A stretch of DNA of 64,000 bases from Agromyces humatus (lineage in GTDB: Bacteria > Actinomycetota > Actinomycetes > Actinomycetales > Microbacteriaceae), in contig NZ_JAJQPD010000001.1 of assembly GCF_021228295.1 (NCBI RefSeq), positions 124,001-188,000 on the forward strand, given 5' to 3'. A program made the position numbers and the translations under genes. Shown here in pieces: positions 44,973-53,093 of this stretch. The notes below the pieces were generated by a model that did not search any database, was not told where the DNA came from, and was given only the letters and a program-made list of their open reading frames with translations. Position 1 is the first letter of the stretch. Every line of letters starts with the position of its first letter.

Positions 44973-45715
44973 CGCGCGCTCCATCCGCCGTCGATGACGT
45001 AACTCGCGCCGGTCGCCATGCCGGCCTCGGGGCTCGCCAGCCACAGCGCGAGGCTCGCGACCTCGGCGGGCTCGACGAGGCGCTTGATCGCCGACTCGGT
45101 GAGCATGATCTTCGGCAGCACCTCGTCTTCGGGGATGCCGTGCAGACGAGCCTGGTCGGCGATCTGCTTCTCGACGAGCGGCGTGCGCACGTACCCGGGG
45201 TTGATGCAGTTCGAGGTGACGCCGTGCGGGCCGCCCTCGAGGGCGGTGACCTTCGACAGCCCCTCGAGGCCGTGCTTCGCGGCGACGTACGCCGACTTGA
45301 ACGGCGAGGCGCGCAGGCCGTGCACGCTCGAGATGTTGATGACGCGGCCGAATCCGCGCTCGTACATGCCCGGCAGGGCCGCGCGGATGAGCAGGAACGG
45401 CGACTCGAGCATGAGGCGCAGGATGAGCGAGAACCGCTCGGGTTCGAACTGCTCGATCGGGCGCACGTGCTGGATGCCGGCGTTGTTGACGAGGATGTCG
45501 GCGTCGAGCGTGAGGTCGGCGAGCGCGCCGGTGTCGCCGAGGTCGACCTGCCAGGCCTCGCCGCCGACCGCGCGAGCGACCTGCTCGGCGGCCTCGCCGT
45601 TCAGGTCGGCGATCACGACGTGGGCGCCGGCCGCGGCGAAGGCGCGCGCGCACGCCTCGCCGATGCCGCTCGCGCCGCCGGTCACGACCGCCCGCCGTCC
45701 GCTCAGATCGGTCAC
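44969..45715 (-). CDS. bdhA: 3-hydroxybutyrate dehydrogenase (SDR)
   Basis: A protein of 248 aa, NAD-dependent. SDR motifs: TGGASGIGEA (12-21), NNAG (77-80), Ser129/130, Tyr143 and Lys147 in SSVHGLRASPFKSAYVAAKHG's span. Bdh-type substrate residues are visible in NAGIQHV, in the His of SSVHGL and in CINPGYVRTPLVEKQI, which is closely matched by known 3-hydroxybutyrate dehydrogenases. It oxidises (R)-3-hydroxybutyrate to acetoacetate. GTG 45715 overlaps the TetR stop by 4 nt. Confidence 0.88.
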   Translation of the reverse strand: MTDLSGRRAVVTGGASGIGEACARAFAAAGAHVVIADLNGEAAEQVARAVGGEAWQVDLGDTGALADLTLDADILVNNAGIQHVRPIEQFEPERFSLILRLMLESPFLLIRAALPGMYERGFGRVINISSVHGLRASPFKSAYVAAKHGLEGLSKVTALEGGPHGVTSNCINPGYVRTPLVEKQIADQARLHGIPEDEVLPKIMLTESAIKRLVEPAEVASLALWLASPEAGMATGASYVIDGGWSAR

Positions 45716-46395
45716 GATTCCTCCTTCTGGGGCGCGTCGGCGCGCCGCGTTCCTGCGGTCCCAGGGCGCCCGAGGGCTCCCTCGATGAACCGCATCATCT
45801 CGTCGAGCACGTGCTGGGGCACCTCACGGGTGCCGCTCGCGGTGGGGTCTGCGCCGGCGCCGGGCGCCGCATCGGGGTCGCCCCAGAGCACCCAGCGCAT
45901 GCCGATCATCTCACCGATGCCCATGAGTGCCCACGCGGCCACAGTCGGGTCGATATCACTGATCTCACCGTCGTCGAACGCGTCGCGGAGGCCGTCGATG
46001 TACCCCTCGACGATGCGCGTGTAGTGCAGTCGAAGCGCATCGGGCGACACCTGCTCGGCCTCGCGCACGACACGGTAGAGGCCCGGGTGCTCGGCCGTGA
46101 AGCGGAAGAACGCGGCGAAGCCCGCCCGCTCGGCCTCGAGCCGGCTCGAGGCGCCGCGCGCGCCCTCGCTCATCGCCTGACGCACGCGATGGTTGAGATC
46201 TTCGACGAGCTCGTTGAAGATCGCGAGCTTCGAGTCGAAGTAGAGGTAGTAGGTTCCCTGTCCGACGCCGGCGACATCGGTGATGCGAGAGACGGATGCC
46301 TCGTGGTACCCGTTGGCCGCGAACACGTGCTCTGCGGCCTCGAGCAGCTTGCGCCGGGTCTTCTCGCCCCGTGCCGTGCGGGGTGCCGCGCTCAT
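45712..46395 (-). CDS. TetR-family regulator of the ketone-body operon
   Basis: A protein of 227 aa. The N-terminal helix-turn-helix (about 12-55) reads EKTRRKLLEAAEHVFAANGY then ITDVAGVGQGTYYLYFDSK. The C-terminal ligand domain is helical with no known signature. It lies inside the operon, overlapping the ligase stop (ATGA) and the dehydrogenase start (GTGA), so it is co-expressed and probably autoregulatory. Its likely operator is the inverted-repeat region at 53012-53037. An acyl-CoA or the transported acid is the probable inducer. Confidence 0.88.
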   Translation of the reverse strand: MSAAPRTARGEKTRRKLLEAAEHVFAANGYHEASVSRITDVAGVGQGTYYLYFDSKLAIFNELVEDLNHRVRQAMSEGARGASSRLEAERAGFAAFFRFTAEHPGLYRVVREAEQVSPDALRLHYTRIVEGYIDGLRDAFDDGEISDIDPTVAAWALMGIGEMIGMRWVLWGDPDAAPGAGADPTASGTREVPQHVLDEMMRFIEGALGRPGTAGTRRADAPQKEES

Positions 46396-48101
46396 CGCGC
46401 GTCCTCCTCACCCGCGGGTTGAGGAGGTCGCGCAGCGATCGTCTCGAAACCCGGTCGCCCGCGGGGTGTCTTTCGAGACGCATCCTCCTTCGTCGGACGC
46501 TCCTCAACCCGCTCGATGTTCGTCTCGCGGCTTCGAGACGCATCCTCCGTCGTCGGACGCTCCTCAACCGGCGGCTGCGAGCTCTCGACGAGCACGCGTC
46601 GCAGCACCTTGCCCGCGGTCGAGCGCGGCAGCGCGTCGACGAAGTGCACCTCGCGCGGCACCTTGTAGCGCGCGAGCGAGCCGGCCGCGAACTCGAGCAG
46701 TTCCGCGGCGTCGGTCGCGCGCCCGCGGGTGACGACGACCCACGCCACGCCGGCCTCTCCCCACCGCTCGTCGGGGACCCCGGCGACGGCGACGTCGGCG
46801 ACGGCCGGGTGCCCCATGAGCACGGCCTCGACCTCGGCGGGCGCCACGCCTTCGCCGCCCGAGATGTAGATGTCCTTGATGCGGTCGACGATCGTGAAGT
46901 AGCCGTCGGCGTCGCGCCGCACGAGGTCGCCGGTGCGCAGCCAGCCGTCGACGAGCGTCGCCTCGGTCGCGGCCGGGTCACGGAAGTAGCCGGCGAACAC
47001 CGATGGCCCGTGCACGAGCAGCTCACCCTCGGCCTCGCCCTCGAGGTGCTCGCCGGTGACCGGATCGGCGACGGCGACATCGACGTGCGGGTACGGCTTT
47101 CCGGCCGAGCCCGCGCGGCCGAGCGCGTCGTCGTCGGGAAGGCAGAGCACGTTGGGCGACGCCTCGGTGAGTCCGTAGCCCTGGGTGAGCGCGATGCCGC
47201 GGGCGTGCCACGTGCGCAGCAGCGCCGGAGGCATCGGCGCACCGCCGACGATCGTGTGCACGAGGCTCGACAGGTCGGTGCGCTCGAAGTCGGGATGCTG
47301 CGCGAGGAACAGGTAGTTGGCGGGCACGCCCATCATCGTCGTGATGCGTCGCTCTTGAATGAGGTGCAGCACGCGTGCCGGGTCGAAGGTGCGTTCGAGC
47401 ACCACCGTCGCCCCGGTCCACCACGCGAGCAGCGGCTGGATGTTCCACCCGCCGACGTGGTACTGGGGCAGCACCGCGAGCACGCTGTCGCCGGGACCGA
47501 TCTCGGCGATGCGCGAGAACGAGAGGTTGGTCCAGAAGCAGTTGGCGTGGGTGAGCACCGCGCCCTTCGGCTTCGCCGTGGTGCCCGAGGTGAAGATCAT
47601 GAGCAGGGCGTCGTCGTCGGCGACATCGCGAACGGCGGCGGATGACCCGTGCCGCGGGTCGCCCGCGGGCGCGGGAACGTCGGACTCGACGCCGTGCGCG
47701 CCGAGCGGCGCGGTCGGGATGCGGCGCGCGAGTCGCGAGAGCGTCGCCTTCGCGACCGACTCGAACTCGGTCTCGACGAGCAGCAGCGCCGGCTCGGCGA
47801 TCTCGAGCTGCTCGGCGAGCTCGCGCGGCGCGAGCCGCCACGACAGCGGTACGAGCGTGAGGCCGGCTTTCGCGCACGCGAAGAAGAGCACCACGTGGTC
47901 GGAGCTGTTGCCGGTGATCGTGGCGACGCGATCGCCGATCACATAGCCCGCGGCGCGCAGGGCCACGGCGAGGCGCTCGGCGCGGACGTCGAGCTCGCGG
48001 TAGCTGAGGACGACGCCGCGGTCGTCGATCGCGATGCGTTCGGGGGTCGCCCGGGCCCGATCGCGGGTCCAGCGACCGAGGGTGTGCAGACCGTCAGGCA
48101 T
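46392..48101 (-). CDS. Acyl-CoA ligase (AMP-forming) with repeat-coded tail
   Basis: A protein of 569 aa in the ANL superfamily. Motifs: TSGTTAKPKGAVLTH (phosphate loop), GYGLTEASPN, GWLRTGDL and the catalytic Lys in PRSTAGKVLRRVL. It activates a carboxylic acid to its acyl-CoA; the length and sequence suit a short or medium-chain acid. The core ends near residue 509, and a 60-residue charged tail follows with VEERPTTEDASR and VEERPTKEDASR 20 residues apart, coded by REP-like DNA. The stop overlaps the TetR start by 4 nt, and the ATG overlaps livM by 8 nt. Confidence 0.88.
   Translation of the reverse strand: MPDGLHTLGRWTRDRARATPERIAIDDRGVVLSYRELDVRAERLAVALRAAGYVIGDRVATITGNSSDHVVLFFACAKAGLTLVPLSWRLAPRELAEQLEIAEPALLLVETEFESVAKATLSRLARRIPTAPLGAHGVESDVPAPAGDPRHGSSAAVRDVADDDALLMIFTSGTTAKPKGAVLTHANCFWTNLSFSRIAEIGPGDSVLAVLPQYHVGGWNIQPLLAWWTGATVVLERTFDPARVLHLIQERRITTMMGVPANYLFLAQHPDFERTDLSSLVHTIVGGAPMPPALLRTWHARGIALTQGYGLTEASPNVLCLPDDDALGRAGSAGKPYPHVDVAVADPVTGEHLEGEAEGELLVHGPSVFAGYFRDPAATEATLVDGWLRTGDLVRRDADGYFTIVDRIKDIYISGGEGVAPAEVEAVLMGHPAVADVAVAGVPDERWGEAGVAWVVVTRGRATDAAELLEFAAGSLARYKVPREVHFVDALPRSTAGKVLRRVLVESSQPPVEERPTTEDASRSRETNIERVEERPTKEDASRKTPRGRPGFETIAARPPQPAGEEDAR
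46416..46570. repeat. Cluster of three REP-like elements in the acyl-CoA ligase 3' end
   Basis: One inverted copy (46416-46452, GGGTTGAGG...CTCGAAACCC) and two direct copies (46471-46510 and 46531-46570, TTCGAGACGCATCCTCC...CTCCTCAACC) spaced exactly 60 bp apart and differing at only a few bases. All are read in frame as the ligase tail. No transposase or RAYT gene lies in the window. Confidence 0.8.
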
Positions 48102-49278
48102 CCGCGGCCTCCTCCGATTCGACCGGGTGCTGCTTCCGACCGGTTCGGATGCGTTGCGGGATTCCCGCGATCCCCCCGGGCAGGAACAGCACCACGAGGA
48201 TGAAGAGCGTTCCCAGAATGAACAGCGGCTCGGACAGCGGCACGCGGAGCACGGCGGGCAGACCTGCGATGAAGTCGGAGCCCGCGAGCGCCGTGAGCCG
48301 CTGGTCGAGCAGTGTGTAGACGATACCGCCCACGATCGCGCCCCAGCGATACCCCACCCCGCCGAGTACCACGATCACGAGGATCGTGAGGGTGAAATCC
48401 GCCGTCGCGACCCGGGGCGACGCGCCCGACTGCAGCAGCAGGTAGCCCATGCCGGCGATCGCGGCGAGCGTCGACGCGACGATGAAGATGAGGAACTTCA
48501 CCTGGTACGGACGGATGCCGAGCACCCGGACGCGCAACTCGTTCTCGCGCGTCGCCTCGGCGACGTGCCCGGCGCGGCTGCGCTCGACCCAGAGCACGAC
48601 GAGGTACACGAACACGAGGATGCCGAGCGAGAGCCAGTAGAGATTTCTCGTGTTCAGCACCCCCACGAGCGCATCGGGCACGTTCGCGATGTCGAGCGAG
48701 AGGCCCTCGTCGCCACCGGTCGCGCCGCCGGGGTTGCGGCGGATGAGCACCGACCCGGCCTGCGCGAAGGCGAGCGTGACCATCGCGAACGAGATGCCCG
48801 TGACCCGCAGTGCCAGCGACCCCACGGTCGCGGCCAGCACGATGCCGAAGATCAGCGTCACGACGATCGACGCGAGGAAGATGAGCTCGCTCTGCCACTC
48901 GACGGGCGCGAAGTACTCGAGCGCCATGCCGAGTCCGTATGCCCCCGCGGCGAAGAACAGCGCATGCCCGAACGAGAGCAGCCCGGCCAGGCCGAACATC
49001 ATGCGGTAGCTGAGCGCGAGCGCCGCGATGAGCATCGCGTAGGCGAGCAATTGCAGGGTTCCCGGCGTGTACGTCGGCCCGGGCAGCACGCCAGGGATCT
49101 CGATCGCGAGCAGCGGCAGGATCGCGAGCACGACGACGAGCGCGATGCCCCCGATGAGCAGCACGAGCGGTCGCCGGCCGGATGTCGCGCCGCCGGCCCT
49201 GCCGTCGGGTGCCGGTGCGGGCGCCTCGGTCGCCGAGCCCGTCGAAGCGGGCGCGGAATCGGTGAGCTGCTGGTTCAT
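48094..49278 (-). CDS. Branched-chain-type ABC transporter permease, LivM-like
   Basis: A protein of 394 aa. A Ser/Ala/Pro-rich cytoplasmic head (1-35) precedes about ten spans, with the LivM pattern MFGLAGLLSFGHALFFAAGAY and the EAA-like loop ENELRVRVLGIRPYQVKFLIF. A partial REP-like sequence at the head (near 49240) codes the Ser/Thr/Ala stretch. It overlaps livH by 4 nt (ATGA) and the ligase by 8 nt. It probably imports a short organic acid rather than amino acids, from context. Confidence 0.9.
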   Translation of the reverse strand: MNQQLTDSAPASTGSATEAPAPAPDGRAGGATSGRRPLVLLIGGIALVVVLAILPLLAIEIPGVLPGPTYTPGTLQLLAYAMLIAALALSYRMMFGLAGLLSFGHALFFAAGAYGLGMALEYFAPVEWQSELIFLASIVVTLIFGIVLAATVGSLALRVTGISFAMVTLAFAQAGSVLIRRNPGGATGGDEGLSLDIANVPDALVGVLNTRNLYWLSLGILVFVYLVVLWVERSRAGHVAEATRENELRVRVLGIRPYQVKFLIFIVASTLAAIAGMGYLLLQSGASPRVATADFTLTILVIVVLGGVGYRWGAIVGGIVYTLLDQRLTALAGSDFIAGLPAVLRVPLSEPLFILGTLFILVVLFLPGGIAGIPQRIRTGRKQHPVESEEAADA

Positions 49279-50150
49279 GCGACCTTCCCCATGAGTCCAC
49301 GCGGGCGCACGAGCAGCACCGCGGCGAGGGCGATGACGACGACGAGGTCGCCGGTGCCGCCGAGGTAGAAGTTGGCGAACTGCTGGAGCACCGCCACGAG
49401 CACCGACGCGATCGCCGCACCCGTCAGCGAGCCGAGCCCGCCGATGACGGTGACGATGAACGCGAAGATGAGCAGCACCGATCCGAGGTGCGCCGAGACA
49501 TAGCCGTAGTAGACCGAGGCGAGCACGCCGCCGAGTCCGGCGGCAGCACCGCCGATCGCGAACACGAGCGTGAACGAGCGCCGTACGTCGATGCCGAGCG
49601 CGGTGACCATCGAGCGGTTCTCGACGCCGGCTCGGATGATCAGCCCGTAACGGGTCTTCCGAAGAAAGAGCACGATGCCGCCGAGCACGAGGGCCGCGCA
49701 CACGATGAGCAGGAACCGGTCGTTCGGAATCTTGGCACCGAGGATCTCAGTGGTCTGGGTCAGCCACTCGGGTCGGGCCGTGTAGATCGGGTCGGTGCCC
49801 CAGATGCCCTCGAAGAGGGCGACCGTGGCGAGTGCGAGGCCGACGGTGATGAGCGCCTGCTCGATATGCCGCTCGTAGAGGCGGCGGATGAGGAAGTACT
49901 CGGTGGCCGCGGCGACCACGGCACCGACGATCATGCCGACGAGCGCCGAGACGAGCAGCCCCCACCAGGTGCCGTCGGAGACCCGGCGCCCGACCTCCCA
50001 GCCGATGAAGGCCGCGATCGTGAGGAACGAGCCGTGCGCGAAGTTCAGCACGCCCATGAGCCCGTAGATGAGCGACAGACCGCTGGCGACCAGGAAATAG
50101 AGGGCGCCGAGCCCGAGCCCGGTGATGACGAGGAGGAGCACGGTGCTCAT
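49275..50150 (-). CDS. Branched-chain-type ABC transporter permease, LivH-like
   Basis: A protein of 291 aa with about eight spans: LIYGLMGVLNFAHGSFLTIAA (LivH signature), RRLYERHIEQALITVGLAL and the loop GVENRSMVTALGIDVRRSF that contacts the ATPases. It overlaps livF (4 nt) and livM (4 nt). It forms the transmembrane pore with LivM. Confidence 0.9.
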   Translation of the reverse strand: MSTVLLLVITGLGLGALYFLVASGLSLIYGLMGVLNFAHGSFLTIAAFIGWEVGRRVSDGTWWGLLVSALVGMIVGAVVAAATEYFLIRRLYERHIEQALITVGLALATVALFEGIWGTDPIYTARPEWLTQTTEILGAKIPNDRFLLIVCAALVLGGIVLFLRKTRYGLIIRAGVENRSMVTALGIDVRRSFTLVFAIGGAAAGLGGVLASVYYGYVSAHLGSVLLIFAFIVTVIGGLGSLTGAAIASVLVAVLQQFANFYLGGTGDLVVVIALAAVLLVRPRGLMGKVA

Positions 50151-50935
50151 CGGAGTTCCTCCGTGGTGTCGGCGACGGGTATCGCAGTGGCGGCGTCGTG
50201 GTCGGGGGCGTGCGCCGGAGCGGCACGGTCGTCGGTGGCGTCGTGCACGCCGAGGTAGCGCTGGATGCGCGCCTCGTCGTCGAGCAGGTCGGCGGCCGAC
50301 CCGGTGAACACCACGCGGCCGCCCGAGAGCACGACGACGCGCTCGGCGAGCTTGCGGATGACGTGCAGGTTCTGTTCGACGAGGAGGATCGGCACGGTCG
50401 CAGCGGCCTCGGCGAGCGCGGCCGCGACCTCGTCGACGATGCGCGGGGCGAGTCCCTTCGTGGGCTCGTCGACGAGCAGCAGCCGGTTCTCGTTCACGAG
50501 CGCCCTCGCGAGCGACACCATCTGCTGCTGGCCGCCCGAGAGTGTGCCGGCGCGCTGGGCGCGGCGGGCGTGGATGTCGGGAAACAGCCGCTCGATGAGC
50601 TCTCGGCGCGGCCGGTCGTCGCGCTCGGCGAGCCGCAGGTTCTCGGCGACGCTGAGCGAGCCGAAGATCTCGCGGTCTTCGGGCACGTAGCCGACGCCGC
50701 GTTGCACGATGCGGTGCGTGGGCAGCCGGTCGATGCGCTCTCCGCCGAGGTGCACCGCACCGGTGCGGTCGATGAGTCCGAGGATGGACTTGATCGTCGA
50801 GGTCTTGCCGACCCCGTTGCGGCCGAGCAGGGCGGTCACACCCGAGGCCGGGACTTCGAAGGAGATGTCCTCGACGACCTGCTGCCCGGCGATGCGGCCG
50901 TTCAGGCCGTCGACGACGAGGATGGGCTCGCTCAT
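50147..50935 (-). CDS. ABC transporter ATP-binding protein, LivF-like
   Basis: A protein of 262 aa. Walker A GRNGVGKTST, Q-loop region YVPEDREIFGSLSVAENL, signature LSGGQQQM, Walker B LLLVDEPTKGL and switch His in EQNLHV. The C-terminal ~25 residues are His/Ala/Asp-rich and non-conserved. ATG 50935 overlaps the livG stop by 4 nt. Confidence 0.92.
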   Translation of the reverse strand: MSEPILVVDGLNGRIAGQQVVEDISFEVPASGVTALLGRNGVGKTSTIKSILGLIDRTGAVHLGGERIDRLPTHRIVQRGVGYVPEDREIFGSLSVAENLRLAERDDRPRRELIERLFPDIHARRAQRAGTLSGGQQQMVSLARALVNENRLLLVDEPTKGLAPRIVDEVAAALAEAAATVPILLVEQNLHVIRKLAERVVVLSGGRVVFTGSAADLLDDEARIQRYLGVHDATDDRAAPAHAPDHDAATAIPVADTTEELR

Positions 50936-51687
50936 ACCGGCTCTCCAAGATAGGCGGACTGCACCGTGGGGTTCGCCATCACGGCCTCGGGGGTGTCGAC
51001 GGCGAGCAGCTCGCCGTGGTGCATGACCGCAACCCGGTCGACGAGACCGAGTACGACCTCCATGTGGTGTTCGACCATGAGCACGGTGCGGCCGCCGCGG
51101 TGCAGGCCGCGGATGACCTCGGTGATCGCTGGCATGTCGCCCGAGGCGACCCCGGCCATCGGCTCGTCGAGCAGGATGACCTTCGGATCCATGGCGATGA
51201 GCATCGCGATCTCGAGCTTGCGCTTCTCGCCGTGCGCGAGCCCCGCGGCGGCGGTGCCGGCCCGGTCGGCCAGGCCGACCTCGGCGAGGGCGGTGCGCGC
51301 GGCCGCGGTCGCAGCATCCGTGCGACGAGGAGTGCGGAAGACGGATGTCGCATGCCCCGTGTGCGCCTGGGCCGCAAGCCGCACGTTCTCGAGCACGGTG
51401 AGTGCCGGGAACAGGCTCGACGTCTGGAACGTGCGCCCGAGGCCGGCGGCGGCTCGGCGGTGGATCGGCTGCTGGGTGACGTCGCGCCCGTCGAGGTGCA
51501 CGGTGCCCTCGGTGGGTCGCACGACGCCCGAGATGACGTTGAAGAGGGTCGTCTTGCCGGCGCCGTTGGGGCCGATCACCCCGAGCATCTCGCCCGCGGG
51601 CACCTGCAGCGACACATCCTCGAGGATGCGCGCACCGCCGATGCGGAGGCCGATGTGCTCGAGGGCGAGCACGGCGTGGTCGGTCAT
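50932..51687 (-). CDS. ABC transporter ATP-binding protein, LivG-like
   Basis: A protein of 251 aa. Walker A GPNGAGKTTL, LGRTFQTSSLFPALTVLENV, signature LAHGEKRKLEIAM, Walker B VILLDEPMAGV, and switch His in VEHHMEVV. It starts 81 nt after the binding-protein gene, across a strong hairpin, so its mRNA level is probably lower than the binding protein's. Confidence 0.92.
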   Translation of the reverse strand: MTDHAVLALEHIGLRIGGARILEDVSLQVPAGEMLGVIGPNGAGKTTLFNVISGVVRPTEGTVHLDGRDVTQQPIHRRAAAGLGRTFQTSSLFPALTVLENVRLAAQAHTGHATSVFRTPRRTDAATAAARTALAEVGLADRAGTAAAGLAHGEKRKLEIAMLIAMDPKVILLDEPMAGVASGDMPAITEVIRGLHRGGRTVLMVEHHMEVVLGLVDRVAVMHHGELLAVDTPEAVMANPTVQSAYLGEPV

Positions 51688-51720
51688 GGTTGCCTTACCT
51701 GTTCGTGGCGTCAGGGGGTG

Positions 51721-51754
51721 GTCCGGCGGCCGCGTTCGGGCGCGGCCGCCGGAC
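51721..51754. terminator. Strong hairpin between the binding-protein gene and the ABC core genes
   Basis: GTCCGGCGGCCGCG (51721-51734), loop TTCGGG, and its exact complement (51741-51754). It lies 15 nt after the substrate-binding-protein stop and 34 nt before the livG ATG. It would act as an attenuator or 3'-stability element that makes the binding protein more abundant than the membrane complex. Confidence 0.8.
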
Positions 51755-51768
51755 TGCACGGCAGGGGA

Positions 51769-52965
51769 TCAGCCGGCGGCCGGAGGGGCGACCTGGTCGG
51801 CAGCGATCGTGTCGATGAGTTCGGGCACCCAGTCGGCGCCGTCTTGGACGAGCTTCGCCTGGTACATCGGCTGGATGACCGCGTGGTCGCCCTCGCGCAC
51901 CGTGATCTCGCCCTTGACCGAGTCGAACGTGTAGCCCTCGAGCGCACCGATCATGCCGTCGACGGTGTCGCCGCCTTCGCGCACCGCCTGCACGATCATC
52001 TGCGCGGCCACGAAGCCGTCGGGCGAGAAGAGGTCGGCGACCGCGCCCTCAGCCTCGAGGTGCTCGATCATCGCGGTCTCGGCGTCGGTGCCCGAGGCGC
52101 CGCCGAAGTAGTGGTTGAGGAACGAGATGTCGGCGGATGCGTCGCCGTAGGCGCCGTAGGTCGCGACGTCGCCGAGGCCGGTCACGACCGGGACGGCGTC
52201 GAACACGCCCTGCTGCGACAGTGCCGTCCACATCGCACCCGACGAGGCGCCGGCCCATGCGACGAACACGAGGTCGGGCGAGGCTGCGAGCAACTGCTGC
52301 GCGAACGGGGTGAACTCGGTGGCGTCCTCGGCGACGAGCACGCCCTCGACCGTGGCGCCCTGACCGCCGAGCACGGCCTGCACGCCGGCGAGGTTGCCCT
52401 GGCCGAACGCGGTGTCCTGAGCGAAGACGACGACCTTCTTGCCCTCGGGGTCGCCGATGAACGTACCGGCGGTGGCGACGTCCTGGAACGTCTGGCGGCC
52501 CGACCGGAAGGTGTACTCGTTGACGCCCGTGATGGCGTCGGTGGCGGCGGGGCCCGAGATGTAGAGGATCTTGTTCTGGGCGGCCTGCTCGGCGAGGGCC
52601 GTGGCGATGCCCGACACGACCGTGCCCGCGATGATCTGCGTGCCCTGGCCGATGACGTCCTTCGCGAGCGAGACTGCCGTGTCGGGGTTGCCCTGGTCGT
52701 CGAGCCACTCGATGTCGAGCTCGCGGCCGTCGACCGTGCCGGTGCCGTCGGTGGCGTAGTCGAGGCCCGCCTCGAAGCCCTTGGTGTAGGCCTCGCCGTA
52801 GGCCGCGAGCGGCCCGGTCTGGCTCGTGATCATCGAGACCGACACCGGCGCACCGGCGTCGGTCGACTCGGCGTCGCCGCCCGAGGTGGTCGGAGCGCAC
52901 CCGACCAGTGCAATGGTCGCGGCGGCGATGACGGCCGTCGCGAGGTACTTCTTCGTAACCCGCAT
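51769..52965 (-). CDS. ABC transporter substrate-binding lipoprotein (Liv type)
   Basis: A protein of 398 aa. Lipoprotein signal [20 protein letters not shown] with lipobox LVGC. A type-I periplasmic-binding fold (Peripla_BP_6) follows: [40 protein letters not shown] and [18 protein letters not shown]. It captures the substrate outside the cell. AGAGG precedes ATG 52965; ATG 52980 would lengthen the signal unhelpfully. It is the first gene of the minus-strand operon, divergent from the thiolase. Confidence 0.9.
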   Translation of the reverse strand: MRVTKKYLATAVIAAATIALVGCAPTTSGGDAESTDAGAPVSVSMITSQTGPLAAYGEAYTKGFEAGLDYATDGTGTVDGRELDIEWLDDQGNPDTAVSLAKDVIGQGTQIIAGTVVSGIATALAEQAAQNKILYISGPAATDAITGVNEYTFRSGRQTFQDVATAGTFIGDPEGKKVVVFAQDTAFGQGNLAGVQAVLGGQGATVEGVLVAEDATEFTPFAQQLLAASPDLVFVAWAGASSGAMWTALSQQGVFDAVPVVTGLGDVATYGAYGDASADISFLNHYFGGASGTDAETAMIEHLEAEGAVADLFSPDGFVAAQMIVQAVREGGDTVDGMIGALEGYTFDSVKGEITVREGDHAVIQPMYQAKLVQDGADWVPELIDTIAADQVAPPAAG

Positions 52966-53011
52966 TGGATTGCCTCTCAACAGTGAATGGCTGGACGTGT
53001 GATGCAGAACC

Positions 53012-53049
53012 TGACAGGTGGTTCAGGTGTCATGAACGTACCATAGAGT
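53012..53049. promoter_or_regulatory. Divergent control region with two inverted repeats and thiolase -10 box
   Basis: TGACA-N11-TGTCA (53012-53032) and GTTCA-N7-TGAAC (53021-53037) overlap. A TAGAGT -10 box follows at 53044-53049, predicting a thiolase transcript start near 53056, then AAGGAG (53078-53083) before ATG 53094. The repeats cover the thiolase -35 area and the region upstream of the binding-protein gene, so one TetR-type repressor could control both transcripts. Confidence 0.55.
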
Positions 53050-53093
53050 TGAACGCGAGCAGCTCGCAACCCGAACGAAGGAGTTCCGAAGAC

